Assembly: GCF_035918235.1 (NCBI RefSeq)
Contig: NZ_CP109485.1
Location: 6,921,001 to 6,985,000 of the forward strand
Reading direction: 5' to 3'
Length of the DNA: 64,000 nucleotides
DNA from: Streptomyces sp. NBC_01445
Lineage (GTDB): Bacteria; Actinomycetota; Actinomycetes; Streptomycetales; Streptomycetaceae
Position numbers and translations under genes: made by a program
Part shown: in pieces, positions 25,613 to 35,109 of the stretch
How positions within the stretch are numbered: the first letter of the stretch is position 1
How the letters are laid out: the number at the start of each line of letters is the position of its first letter
Notes under the pieces: model-generated
Databases searched by the model: none
What the model was told of the DNA's origin: nothing
Seen by the model: the letters and a program-made list of their open reading frames with translations, nothing else

Positions 25613-26440
25613 ATGTCGACCACGCGCCACCACCTCAACCGCCAGCGCCGCCTGGCGACGAAGCCGTCCCGGCCGGAACGGGACCGGTCCGCCTCCCCGG
25701 CGTCGACGCCCGTGCGGTCCGACGCCGATGCGACCACCACGGCCACCGTCGTCCCGAAGGCGCCCCCCGCCCCGAAGAACGTGATCCCGCTCGTCCGGCC
25801 CCGCCCCCGCCCCAAGAACGCGGCCGTAGACCCCTCGCCGCGCCCCCGCCCGAAGGCCACGGCGGCGGACTCCCCGAGCCGCCCCCGCCCCAAGCGCACC
25901 ACCACCGATCACCCCTCTCGTCGCCCCGCCCCCCTGCTCCTCGTCCTGTGCGCCCTCACCCTCCTCCTCGGTGGCTTCGCCGGCTGGGCGTACGCCGAGG
26001 CGCGCGGGCTGCGGGACGACGAGGCGAGCCGCAACACCGCGCTCACCGACCCGGCCCGCACCAGCGAGGTCAAGGGGCAGGCGTCCGAAGCGGTGAACGC
26101 CCTGTTCTCGTACGACCACGCCAACCCGGGCGCCGAGGAGAAGGCCGTCGCCACCCTCCTCACCGGCAAGGCCGTCGAACAGCACCGCAGGCTGCTCGCC
26201 CCCGTGCTCGCGCAGGCGAAGAAGCAGAAGACGGTCGTGACCACCACCGTCACGGACAGCGCCGTCGAGCGCATTGACGGCAACCGTGCCCGCGTCCTCG
26301 TCTTCGCCGACCAGAGCAGTACGAGTACCGCCGCGAAGGCGAAGGACGCCGCGAGCTACGCGGGCGCGATGCTCGCAGTCGACCTCGTGCTCCGGGACGG
26401 CCGCTGGTTGGTCTCGGCCATCGACACCTTCGGCAGCTAG
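25613..26440 (+). CDS. Mce-associated membrane protein (Mas 4) with basic Pro-rich cytoplasmic N-terminus
   Basis: A 275-aa single-pass protein. Residues 1-105 are basic and Pro-rich with three RPRPK elements separated by about 15 residues (PLVRPRPRPKNAA, SPRPRPKATA, SRPRPKRTT). Then comes the membrane segment PLLLVLCALTLLLGGFAGWA and a Mas domain (SEVKGQASEAVNALFSYDHA, GRWLVSAIDTFGS). Start: ATG at 25613 after GGGGAGAGG, with 20 nt between it and Mas 3. The tail charge is opposite to that of Mas 2. Confidence 0.85.
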   Translation: MSTTRHHLNRQRRLATKPSRPERDRSASPASTPVRSDADATTTATVVPKAPPAPKNVIPLVRPRPRPKNAAVDPSPRPRPKATAADSPSRPRPKRTTTDHPSRRPAPLLLVLCALTLLLGGFAGWAYAEARGLRDDEASRNTALTDPARTSEVKGQASEAVNALFSYDHANPGAEEKAVATLLTGKAVEQHRRLLAPVLAQAKKQKTVVTTTVTDSAVERIDGNRARVLVFADQSSTSTAAKAKDAASYAGAMLAVDLVLRDGRWLVSAIDTFGS

Positions 26441-26495
26441 ACCGCCAGGCCGCTGAGGACGCGCCCGCCACCACGTGAGACAAGGAGTCCGACCC

Positions 26496-27740
26496 GTGAA
26501 CCCCGTGAACCCCGTGAAACGCGGACCGCACCTCCTCGCCCGCCTGCGCCCCCGCGACGCCCGCACCCGCCGCGGACTGCGCGGCACCGCCGTCGCCGCG
26601 GCCGCGGTGGCCCTGCTCACGGCGTCCCAAGCACCCGGAATCGTCGAGGAGTTGGGCGGCGGGAAAGGCGGCGACAGCGCTGAGCGCCCCGCGTCGGCCG
26701 AGGCTCCGCTGCCCTACGTGAACTCGCAGGGCGACGACTCGTACCACACCGAACTGCCGCCCCTGAACAGCCCGGACGCGCCCGCGCGCGTCTACCCGCC
26801 CGCCCAGATCCGCGCCCAGTCCGGCATCCCGGCCACCGTCCTGGCCGCCTATCGCAGGGCCGAGTCGGCGATCGCCCGTACCGACGCGGGCTGCCGACTG
26901 CCCTGGGAGCTGCTCGCCGCCATCGGCAAGGTCGAGTCGGGCCAGGCCCGCGGCGGCGCCGTCGACGCGCACGGCACGACCCTGGGCCGTATCACCGGAC
27001 CCGCCCTCAACGGCCAGGGGTTCGCCCTGATCCGGGACTCGGACGGCGGGGCGTGGGACGGTGACACGGTCTACGACCGGGCGGTCGGCCCGATGCAGTT
27101 CCTGCCGGGGACGTGGCGGCGCTGGGGCGCCGACGGCAACGGCGACGGGGACAAGAACCCCAACAACATCTTCGACGCCGCCCTGGCGGCGGGCCACTAC
27201 CTGTGCGCCGGAAGCCGTGACGTGAGCCGTACGGCCGGCCTCGAACGCGCCGTCCTCAGTTACAACTACTCACGCGACTATCTCCAACTGGTCCTGTACT
27301 GGATGGAGTTCTACCGCGAGGGCGTGCACACCGTGCCCGACGGCAAGGGTGTGATCCCGAGGAGCCCCGGCGCGGGCGGCGACACCCCGGCGACCAGCCC
27401 GGTCGGCGGCGGCAAAGGCCCCGGCAAGGGCGGGGGCGGCGGGATCGTCATCGGGCCCGATCCGACCCCCTCCGGCCCCTCGGACGGCGGCAGCCCCGAC
27501 CCCAGCCCCGGCCCGGACCCGAGCGGTGACCCGTCGGATCCGCCCACGCAGTCACCGGACCCGAGCGACCCCCCGCCGTCGCAGGACCCTGGCACCCCCT
27601 CGGACCCTGGCAGCACCCCGCCGACGGACTGCCCCACGGACACGACGTCCCCGTCCCCGTCGCCCGACCCGGACGAGTCCCCTTCACCGTCCCCGTCGCC
27701 CAGTCCCTCGCCGTCGGAGTGCCCGGAACCGGGCGCGTAG
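26496..27740 (+). CDS. Secreted lytic transglycosylase (SLT_2/MltB-like) at end of mce operon
   Basis: A 414-aa exported protein that should cleave peptidoglycan. It has a signal/anchor segment (GTAVAAAAVALLTASQAPG), then a transglycosylase core at about residues 95-275: LPWELLAAIGKVESGQARGG with catalytic Glu, AVGPMQFLPGTWRRWG and NPNNIFDAALAAGHYLC. The last 120 residues are Gly-rich and then Pro/Ser/Asp-rich. Three GTGAACCCC-type repeats make several GTG codons possible; 26496 has AAGGAG 8 nt upstream. The 55-nt gap to Mas 4 suggests it is co-transcribed with the importer. Confidence 0.85.
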   Translation: MNPVNPVKRGPHLLARLRPRDARTRRGLRGTAVAAAAVALLTASQAPGIVEELGGGKGGDSAERPASAEAPLPYVNSQGDDSYHTELPPLNSPDAPARVYPPAQIRAQSGIPATVLAAYRRAESAIARTDAGCRLPWELLAAIGKVESGQARGGAVDAHGTTLGRITGPALNGQGFALIRDSDGGAWDGDTVYDRAVGPMQFLPGTWRRWGADGNGDGDKNPNNIFDAALAAGHYLCAGSRDVSRTAGLERAVLSYNYSRDYLQLVLYWMEFYREGVHTVPDGKGVIPRSPGAGGDTPATSPVGGGKGPGKGGGGGIVIGPDPTPSGPSDGGSPDPSPGPDPSGDPSDPPTQSPDPSDPPPSQDPGTPSDPGSTPPTDCPTDTTSPSPSPDPDESPSPSPSPSPSPSECPEPGA

Positions 27741-27760
27741 CGCGGCGCAGTGCTTGTGCC

Positions 27761-27824
27761 GCAGGGAGGCAGGGAGGCAGGGAGGCAGGAGCGTGGCGTA
27801 GGGGGATGGCCCCTGCCTCCCTGG
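27761..27824. terminator. GCAGGGAG tandem repeat with downstream complementary arm
   Basis: Three perfect copies of GCAGGGAG (27761-27784) plus a partial fourth. CCCTGCCTCCC near 27812-27822 is complementary to the repeats, so a hairpin can form between the two convergent genes. It probably acts as a bidirectional terminator for the mce operon and cyp125. Confidence 0.5.
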
Positions 27825-27846
27825 GCCGGCGTGCGGCCGCCCGCGG

Positions 27847-29091
27847 TCAGCCGGTGCTGACCTGAAGTTCCTTGACGCCGTTGAGCCAGGCAGAGCGGAG
27901 CCTGCGCGGGTCGCCGGTCAGGCGGAGGTCCGGCATGGCGTCGGCCACGGCGTTGAAGATGAGGTTGATCTCGAGCGTGGCCAGCGACTTGCCGAGGCAG
28001 AAGTGCGGGCCTCCGCCGCCGAATCCGAGGTGCGGGTTCGGGTCGCGGGTGATGTCGAACGTATCGGGGCGGTCGAAGACCTCGGGGTCGTGGTTGGCCG
28101 ACGAGTAGAAGATGCCGACCCGGTCGCCCTTCTTGATCTGCGCGCCGCCGAGCTCCGTGTCCTGGGTCGCGGTGCGCTGGAAGGAGACCACGGGGGTCGC
28201 CCAGCGGACGATCTCCTCCGCCGTCGACTCCGGGCGCTCCCGCTTGAACAGCTCCCACTGGTCCGGGTTGGTGAGGAAGGCGTGCATGCCGTGCGTGATG
28301 GCGTTGCGCGTCGTCTCGTTTCCGGCCACCGCGAGCAGGATCACGAAGAAGCCGAACTCGTCCGAGGAGAGGTTCCCCTCGTCCTCCGCCGCCACCAGCT
28401 GGCTCACGATGTCCTTGGCCGGGCACTCCTTGCGGGCGGCGGCCAGGTTCATGGCGTAGCTGACGATCTCCATGGCGGCCTCGGCGCCGACCTCCTCGGT
28501 GATCGCGTACTCCGGGTCGTCGTACGCGGCCATCTTGTTGGACCAGTCGAAGATCTTGGTGCGGTCGTCCTGGGGGACACCGATCAGCTCGGCGATGGCC
28601 TGGAGCGGGAGTTCGACGGCGACGTTCGTGACGAAGTCGAAGGAGCCGTCGGGCGCGGCGTTCGCGAGCGCCGTCTCGACGATGGAGCCCGCACGGGTGC
28701 GCAGGGCGTCCTCGAGCGAGCGGATGGCGCGGGGAGTGAAGCCGCGCTGGACGATCTGCCTCACCCGGGTGTGCTCCGGCGGGTCCATGTTGAGCATGAT
28801 CAGCTTCTGGACCTCGATCTGGTCGCGGCTGATCGACTCGTTGAAGCGGATGACGGCCGTGTTGAGGTTCGAGGAGAACAGCTCGGGGCGCGTGGAGACG
28901 TACTTGACGTCCGCGTGCCGGGTCACGGCCCAGTAGCCCGAGTCGCCGAAGCCGGAGATGCCGGTCGGCTGGGCTATCCACCGGACCGGTTCCGTCTGCC
29001 GCAGCTGGGCGAACTCGGGGAAGGGGACACGGTGTTGGAGGAGGTCGGGGTCGGTGAAGTCGAACCCTTCGGGCAGCGCTGGGCACGGCAT
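27847..29091 (-). CDS. cyp125: Cytochrome P450, CYP125-like steroid C26/27 monooxygenase
   Basis: A 414-aa soluble P450. Conserved parts are LPEGFDFTDPDLLQH, LIMLNMDPPEHTRVRQIVQR, the I-helix LAVAGNETTRNAITHG, ExxR within EEIVRWATPV, QIKKGDRVGIFYSSANHD and the haem loop FGGGGPHFCLGKSLA. The pattern matches mycobacterial CYP125, which oxidises the terminal methyl of cholesterol or cholestenone side chains. Divergent pairing with a FadA5-like thiolase is the same as in M. tuberculosis. Start: ATG at 29091 with GGGAG upstream. The ferredoxin at 41730 is a possible redox partner. Two KstR-like sites and a CTGAC palindrome lie upstream. Confidence 0.88.
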   Translation of the reverse strand: MPCPALPEGFDFTDPDLLQHRVPFPEFAQLRQTEPVRWIAQPTGISGFGDSGYWAVTRHADVKYVSTRPELFSSNLNTAVIRFNESISRDQIEVQKLIMLNMDPPEHTRVRQIVQRGFTPRAIRSLEDALRTRAGSIVETALANAAPDGSFDFVTNVAVELPLQAIAELIGVPQDDRTKIFDWSNKMAAYDDPEYAITEEVGAEAAMEIVSYAMNLAAARKECPAKDIVSQLVAAEDEGNLSSDEFGFFVILLAVAGNETTRNAITHGMHAFLTNPDQWELFKRERPESTAEEIVRWATPVVSFQRTATQDTELGGAQIKKGDRVGIFYSSANHDPEVFDRPDTFDITRDPNPHLGFGGGGPHFCLGKSLATLEINLIFNAVADAMPDLRLTGDPRRLRSAWLNGVKELQVSTG

Positions 29092-29111
29092 GGGCAACTC
29101 CCGGTGACGGT

Positions 29112-29126
29112 CTGACGGGGCGTCAG
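29112..29126. promoter_or_regulatory. CTGACG-N3-CGTCAG palindrome upstream of cyp125
   Basis: A perfect 6-bp inverted repeat spaced by GGG, ending 21 bp upstream of the cyp125 ATG. The 15-bp pattern CTGAC-N5-GTCAG recurs at 40206 (one mismatch), 48352 and 58569, each in front of a gene that fits lipid or sterol oxidation, so it is a candidate operator of a second regulator. Confidence 0.6.
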
Positions 29127-29140
29127 CTTGTCGGCACCGT

Positions 29141-29154
29141 AGTAACGGGTTCTA
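29141..29154. promoter_or_regulatory. KstR-like operator (one mismatch), cyp125 side
   Basis: The sequence AGTAACGGGTTCTA matches TNNAACNNGTTNNA at seven of eight fixed positions; the first T is replaced by A. It lies 50 bp upstream of the cyp125 start. The consensus is established for mycobacterial and rhodococcal KstR; binding here is inferred from kstR in the window and the perfect sites elsewhere. Confidence 0.6.
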
Positions 29155-29247
29155 CAAGTGGCAAGACCCGTGGTACGCCCGATTGCGCGCGCGGTTACGT
29201 GCACGACCCTTGCGTACCGGGAGTAGCACCGTCGAGACTGCACGGAG

Positions 29248-30486
<1,239 letters not shown>

Positions 30487-30521
30487 GGGAGCCCGCTCCT
30501 GGGCGGCCCGGAACGCACGAC

Positions 30522-30560
30522 GAAGGCGGCACCCTCCCACGGGGGGAGGGTGCCGCCTTC
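30522..30560. terminator. Perfect 17-bp hairpin terminator between convergent genes
   Basis: Arms at 30522-30538 and 30544-30560 (GAAGGCGGCACCCTCCC and its exact complement) with a 5-nt loop, placed between the thiolase and the secreted transglycosylase-like gene. It should terminate transcription in both directions. Confidence 0.85.
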
Positions 30561-30586
30561 TCAGGTCGGCTGGGGGCCGGCCGGGC

Positions 30587-30994
30587 TCAGTACGAGCCTG
30601 CGGACTGCCAGTGGGACCAGGCACCACAGGGGCTGCCGTAGCGCTCGTTCATGTAGGTGAGGCCCCACTTGATCTGGGTCTCGGGGTTGGTCTTCCAGTC
30701 GCCGCCGGCCGAGGCCATCTTGTGGGCGGGCAGGGCCTGGACCAGGCCGTAGGCGCCGGACGACGCGTTCGTCGCGTTGACGTTCCAGCCGCTCTCGTGG
30801 GACACGATCTTGTCGAAGCACGCAAACTGTTCGGCGCTCATCTTCTGCTGGGCGATCGCCTTCGGCGAAGAGGTGGCCGCGGCGTTCGACGCCGGGGCGG
30901 CGGCCATGACCATACCGGCCGTGGCGGCAGCCAGGGCGACACCGGCGAGGGCCTTCTTCGGAGCGGCGATGCGGCGGAGGATGGTGGCGGACAA
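30587..30994 (-). CDS. Small secreted lysozyme/transglycosylase-like protein
   Basis: A 135-aa exported protein: signal peptide APKKALAGVALAAATAGMVM with cleavage near SNA-A. Then comes a compact lysozyme-like domain with FDKIVSHESGWNVNATNASS (catalytic-type Glu), SGAYGLVQALPAHKM, and the C-terminal KWGLTYMNERYGSPCGAW. It resembles the single-domain SLT-like secreted proteins common in Streptomyces, related to resuscitation-promoting factors. Start: TTG at 30994 with AAGGA 8 nt upstream; no ATG or GTG lies in a suitable position. Function: cell-wall cleavage, inferred. Confidence 0.8.
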   Translation of the reverse strand: MSATILRRIAAPKKALAGVALAAATAGMVMAAAPASNAAATSSPKAIAQQKMSAEQFACFDKIVSHESGWNVNATNASSGAYGLVQALPAHKMASAGGDWKTNPETQIKWGLTYMNERYGSPCGAWSHWQSAGSY

Positions 30995-31323
30995 AGCGTG
31001 ATCCTTCCGTGGGGGACAGGGGCCGCTTCGTACGCCCTGCGGCGTACAGAGGCGCCGGGGCCCTGGCGGGGGCTGTCGGCGCCTTGCGACTGCTCCAGAG
31101 AAACAGGCCCGGACAACGGTGGCAATTGACCCTTTTGCTAGTTGAGGTCGTATGTAGTCGAAATGTCCCCTAGGTGACCTGGCTCTCATTGCCCAGGTCG
31201 GAGGGTGTTTTGGTGGGGACGCGTCAAGCCTCCGCGTCTACGGCCGCGCCTCGTAGGTGACGTGGGTCATGTGCGGTGCTTCACGGCGCGGGCACGTCTC
31301 GGTGACGCAGCGCGCGTGAAGCC
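30995..31323. other. Intergenic leader of the transglycosylase-like gene
   Basis: About 330 bp between two leftward genes. A hairpin (GACCTGG at 31176-31182 and CCAGGTC at 31193-31199) lies just downstream of the ECF S-component gene and may terminate that operon. I looked for a c-di-AMP riboswitch, common upstream of Streptomyces cell-wall hydrolases, and did not find its conserved core. Confidence 0.45.
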
Positions 31324-32169
31324 CTACGGCTCGGTGCCCTCGAATGTGACCGGGGCCTCGAACGCGGCCCGGCGCGTGGCCCGCCGCAGCGCCCTCAGGA
31401 GCGCCGGGCCGACGGTGACGGTGAGGACGACGGTCAGGGCTGCCCGGCCCAGGTCCCAGCCCAGCGACGTGGCCAGGCAGTAGGCGAGGAAGCGGACCAG
31501 GTTCTCGTGCAGCGGGGCGCCCGCCTGGAACGCGACGCTCGACGACAGCGAGTCCAGGAACGGCCAGCCGGCCAGGTTCATGACGGTGCCGTACGCGAAC
31601 GCGGCGAGGAACCCGTACGCCGCCAGCATCAGCACCTCGGCGCGGCCGCGCAGCCGGTCCGGGCCGGGGAGCAGACCCGCGCCCATCGTGAACCAGCCCA
31701 TCGACAGCATCTGGAACGGCATCCACGGACCGACACCGCCGGTGAGCAGCGCGGACGCGAACATGGTCACGGACCCGAGCACGAACCCGAAGCCCGGCCC
31801 GAGCACCCGCCCGCTCAGCACCATCAGGAAGAACATCGGCTCGATCCCGGCGGTCCCCGCCCCGATCGGGCGCAGCGCGGCGCCCGTCGCGGCAAGCACC
31901 CCGAGCATCGCCACTGCCTTGGGCCCGACCCCGCCCTCGGAGACGGCGGCCGCCACCACGCCCACCAGCAGGACGAGCAGCCCCGCGAACAGCCAGGGCG
32001 CGTCCTGCGCATGTGCGCTGACCTGCGACGAAGGGCCCGCGAGCAGCGGCCACCCGAAGGCGGCCACCCCCACGGCACTCACGAGGAGCAGGGCCACCAC
32101 GGAGCGGGGGCCGAGACGTACGGCGCGGGCCTGGCGGTCGGGGCGCCCGGTCCCGGGTGCGGTCTTCAT
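31324..32169 (-). CDS. ECF transporter S component (putative cobalamin-specific subunit)
   Basis: A 281-aa integral membrane protein with about six helices. It has an S-component pattern: GTAGIEPMFFLMVLSGRVLG, FGFVLGSVTMFASALLTGGV, PWMPFQMLSMGWFTMGAGLL. S components bind the vitamin and dock onto the EcfT/EcfA module. Last gene of the five-gene operon, overlapping the ATPase stop (ATGA). Cobalamin as substrate is inferred from the riboswitch at the head of the operon; I see no diagnostic substrate residues. Confidence 0.75.
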   Translation of the reverse strand: MKTAPGTGRPDRQARAVRLGPRSVVALLLVSAVGVAAFGWPLLAGPSSQVSAHAQDAPWLFAGLLVLLVGVVAAAVSEGGVGPKAVAMLGVLAATGAALRPIGAGTAGIEPMFFLMVLSGRVLGPGFGFVLGSVTMFASALLTGGVGPWMPFQMLSMGWFTMGAGLLPGPDRLRGRAEVLMLAAYGFLAAFAYGTVMNLAGWPFLDSLSSSVAFQAGAPLHENLVRFLAYCLATSLGWDLGRAALTVVLTVTVGPALLRALRRATRRAAFEAPVTFEGTEP

Positions 32170-33857
32170 GCCCTTTCCTCCGGCCCGCCCGCGGACTCCA
32201 GGGCCTCGCGGACCTGGGCCACCGTGAGCCACTCGCCCGGGGCCAGGACCTTGGCGACCTGGGGGGAGAAGGCGGGGGAGGCCACGACCACCTCGGGCGT
32301 GGGCCCGTTCGCCACGATCTCGCCGTCGGCGAGGACGGCGACGCGGTGGGACAGCTCGGCGGCCAGTTCCACGTCGTGCGTGGCCAGGACGACGGCGTGC
32401 CCCTCGGCCGCGAGGCCGCGCAGGACCGTGATCAGGCGGGCCTTCGCCGCGTAGTCGAGGCCGCGCGTCGGCTCGTCGAGCAGGAGCAGCGGAGGGCGGG
32501 CCGTCAGCACGATCGCCAGGGCGAGCGTGAGGCGCTGGCCTTCCGAGAGGTCACGGGGGTGGGTGTCGTCCGCGATGCCGGGCAACAGCCGCGAGACAAG
32601 GGCGCGGCAGGTGCCCGGACCCGCGCCCGCGTCATGGTCGGCGGCGGCGCACTCGGCGGCCACCGTGTCCGCGTACAGGAGGTCCCGCGGTTCCTGCGGG
32701 ACCAGGCCGACGCGGCGGATCAGGTCGCGCGGGCCCGTGCGGTGCGGGACCACCCCGCCCACCAGGGCCGTGCCGGACGACGGGCGGACCAGGCCGACCA
32801 GGGTGGACAGGAGAGTGGACTTGCCGGCGCCGTTGCGGCCCATCAGGGCGACGATCTCGCCGGGCCCGACCGTGAGGTCGACGTGGCGCAGCGCCTCGAC
32901 GCGCCCCCGCCGCACCGCGAGCCCCGCGACCTCGGCGACGGCGGTCACCCCGGGCTGCTTGCGAGTGCGGCGCAGCGGGGACCGGCGGGAGTCGGGGGAG
33001 GCAGTGGCCCGCGGCTGCTCATGAGGCTCGCGCGGCTCGTGCCCCGCCAGGCGCTCCCGCAGCTTCCCGGACCTGCGCCGCGCGTCCCGCACCGTCAGCG
33101 GCAGCGGTGACCAGCCCGCGAGGCGGCCCAGGTCCACGACCGGCGGGAACACCGGCGATACGGCCATGATCTCGGCGGGCGCGCCGAGCAGCAGGGGCTC
33201 GCCGGGTCCTGGGAGGAGCGCGACCTGGTCCGCGTACTGCACGACCCGCTCAAGCCGGTGCTCGGCCATCAGGACCGTCGTGCCGAGGTCGTGCACCAGG
33301 CGCTGCACCACCGCGAGGACCTCCTCCGCGGCGGCCGGGTCGAGCGCGGACGTCGGCTCGTCGAGGACCAGGACCCGCGGGTGCGGGGTGAGGACGGAGC
33401 CGATGGCGACGCGCTGCTGCTGCCCGCCGGACAGCGTCGCGATGGGACGGTCGCGCAGATCGGCGAGGCCGAGCAGGTCGAGGGTCTCCTCGACGCGGCG
33501 CCGCATCACCTCGGGCGCGAGCCCGAGCGACTCCATGCCGTACGCGAGTTCGTCCTCGACCGTGTCGGTGACGAAGTGGGAGAGCGGGTCCTGCCCCACC
33601 GTGCCCACCACGTCGGCGAGTTCCCGCGGCTTGTGCGTACGGGTGTCGCGCCCCGCCACGGTGACGCGCCCGCTCAGTGTGCCCCCGGTGAAGTGCGGCA
33701 CGAGCCCGCTCACCGCGCCGAGCAGCGTCGACTTGCCGACGCCCGAAGGGCCCACGAGCAGCACCAACTCGCCCTCGGGCACGTCGAGTCGAATGTCACG
33801 GACCGTGGGTGTCGCGGCCCCGTCGTACGTCACCGAGACGTCCTCGAACCGGATCAT
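32166..33857 (-). CDS. ECF transporter ATPase, two ABC domains fused (EcfA-EcfA')
   Basis: A 563-aa protein with two complete ABC cassettes. First: Walker A GPSGVGKST, signature LSGGQQQRVAIG, Walker B VLVLDEPTSALD (residues about 5-230). Second: GRNGAGKST, LSEGQRLTLALA, LLLLDEPTRGLD (about 315-540). A charged linker with KLRERLAGHEPREPHEQP joins them. In most ECF systems the two ATPases are separate genes, but fusions are common in actinobacteria. The ATGA overlaps with both neighbouring genes show tight coupling to EcfT and the S component. Confidence 0.88.
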   Translation of the reverse strand: MIRFEDVSVTYDGAATPTVRDIRLDVPEGELVLLVGPSGVGKSTLLGAVSGLVPHFTGGTLSGRVTVAGRDTRTHKPRELADVVGTVGQDPLSHFVTDTVEDELAYGMESLGLAPEVMRRRVEETLDLLGLADLRDRPIATLSGGQQQRVAIGSVLTPHPRVLVLDEPTSALDPAAAEEVLAVVQRLVHDLGTTVLMAEHRLERVVQYADQVALLPGPGEPLLLGAPAEIMAVSPVFPPVVDLGRLAGWSPLPLTVRDARRRSGKLRERLAGHEPREPHEQPRATASPDSRRSPLRRTRKQPGVTAVAEVAGLAVRRGRVEALRHVDLTVGPGEIVALMGRNGAGKSTLLSTLVGLVRPSSGTALVGGVVPHRTGPRDLIRRVGLVPQEPRDLLYADTVAAECAAADHDAGAGPGTCRALVSRLLPGIADDTHPRDLSEGQRLTLALAIVLTARPPLLLLDEPTRGLDYAAKARLITVLRGLAAEGHAVVLATHDVELAAELSHRVAVLADGEIVANGPTPEVVVASPAFSPQVAKVLAPGEWLTVAQVREALESAGGPEERA

Positions 33858-35056
33858 GAAGCCTCCTTCGAGGGCGTTTCGGCGAGCGGCGGCGCGGGCG
33901 CCACGAACGCCGGGAGCAGTCCGAGCAGCACCCCGGCCGCGGGCCACAGCGGCAGCGTCGGCGCGGCCAGCGGCACGACGCCGGGCGCCAGGGCCGAGGG
34001 ATCGTAGGAACCGGCCCGGATCATCACGGCGGCGACGGCCGCCCCCGACGCGGCGACGAGCCACGCCCGCACACCCCACACGTCGGGCCGGTACCGGGTG
34101 CGGACCGAGCGGCGCCCGCCGAGCCAGAGCCCGCCGAGCGCGGCCGCCACCCCGGCGAGCAGCACGGGCAGCCCGTACCGCGCGCCGTCCGCGGTCAGCA
34201 GCCCGTACGTACCCGCGCACACCCCGACCAGGCCGCCCAGCGTCAGCACCGCGGTGGCCCGGCGCACGGCGGCCGGGACCTCGGCCGTGCGCCCGTACCC
34301 GCGCGCGTCCATCGCGGCGGCCAGCGCCACCGACCGCTCAAGTGCGCCCTCAAGGACGGGAAGACCGACCTGCGCCAGGCCCCGCAGCCCCTTGTCGGGC
34401 CGGCCGCGCAGCCGGCGCGCGGCGCGCAGCCGCCGCACATCGGCGATCAGGTTCGGCGCGAACGTCATCGCGACGACGACGGCGACCCCGGCCTCGTACA
34501 GCGCGCCCGGCAGGGACTTGAGGAGGCGGGCCGGGCTCGCGAGGGCGTTCGCCGCGCCCACGCAGATCAGCAGCGCGGCCAGCTTCAGGCCGTCGTACAG
34601 CGCGAACACCAGGCCCTCGACCGTGACCCGGCCACCGATCCGCACCCCCTGCGCCCACTCGGGCAGCGGCACCTCGGGCAGCGTGACGAGCAGATGCGTG
34701 CCCGGGATCGGCGACCCCAGGAACACCGCGAACACCAGCCGGATCCCGATCACCGCGAGCCCGAGCTTCACGAACGCCCCGTACGAGCGCGCCCACGGCG
34801 CCGACGTGCGCCGCGCGGCCACCACGTACCCGGCCACCCCGATGAGCAGCGCGAGCAGCAGCGGATTCGTCGTCCGGGACGCCGCCGTGCCGAGCCCGAG
34901 CGCCCAGAGCCACCAAGCGCCTGGGTGCAGCGCGTTCGAGCGGTGGACCCGGGGAGCGGCGAGCGGACGACGGCGCGCGGACGGCCCCGTCCCCGGGTCG
35001 CGCGCGAGGCGCGTACGCGGGGCGGGGTGCGGTGAACCTGCGCCGGTGCTGCTCAT
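33854..35056 (-). CDS. ECF transporter transmembrane T component (CbiQ family)
   Basis: A 400-aa protein. After a basic N-terminus, hydrophobic segments begin at WWLWALGLGTAASRTTNPLL. The CbiQ/EcfT coupling helices with Ala-Arg-Gly motifs are visible as AAARRLRGRPDKGL-type and SVALAAAMDARGYGR. A C-terminal block of four more helices is longer than in a typical EcfT (about 260 aa). It transmits ATPase motion to the S component. Start ATG at 35056; the frame continues upstream but only as non-coding-looking sequence in the short gap to the next gene. Confidence 0.82.
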   Translation of the reverse strand: MSSTGAGSPHPAPRTRLARDPGTGPSARRRPLAAPRVHRSNALHPGAWWLWALGLGTAASRTTNPLLLALLIGVAGYVVAARRTSAPWARSYGAFVKLGLAVIGIRLVFAVFLGSPIPGTHLLVTLPEVPLPEWAQGVRIGGRVTVEGLVFALYDGLKLAALLICVGAANALASPARLLKSLPGALYEAGVAVVVAMTFAPNLIADVRRLRAARRLRGRPDKGLRGLAQVGLPVLEGALERSVALAAAMDARGYGRTAEVPAAVRRATAVLTLGGLVGVCAGTYGLLTADGARYGLPVLLAGVAAALGGLWLGGRRSVRTRYRPDVWGVRAWLVAASGAAVAAVMIRAGSYDPSALAPGVVPLAAPTLPLWPAAGVLLGLLPAFVAPAPPLAETPSKEAS

Positions 35057-35109
35057 CGAATCGTCGTGTCCGTGTCCGTGGTCAGGTGCCTGCGTCAGCC
35101 GTGCCTGCC

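Noticed and set aside
27761..27790. Short tandem GCAGGGAG repeats considered as a CRISPR or mobile-element trace
   Set aside because: Units are 8 bp with no spacers, and the repeats pair with a nearby arm, which fits a terminator between convergent genes.
30995..31200. Possible c-di-AMP (ydaO) riboswitch upstream of the secreted transglycosylase-like gene
   Set aside because: Such riboswitches are common before Streptomyces wall hydrolases, but I could not find the conserved core blocks here.
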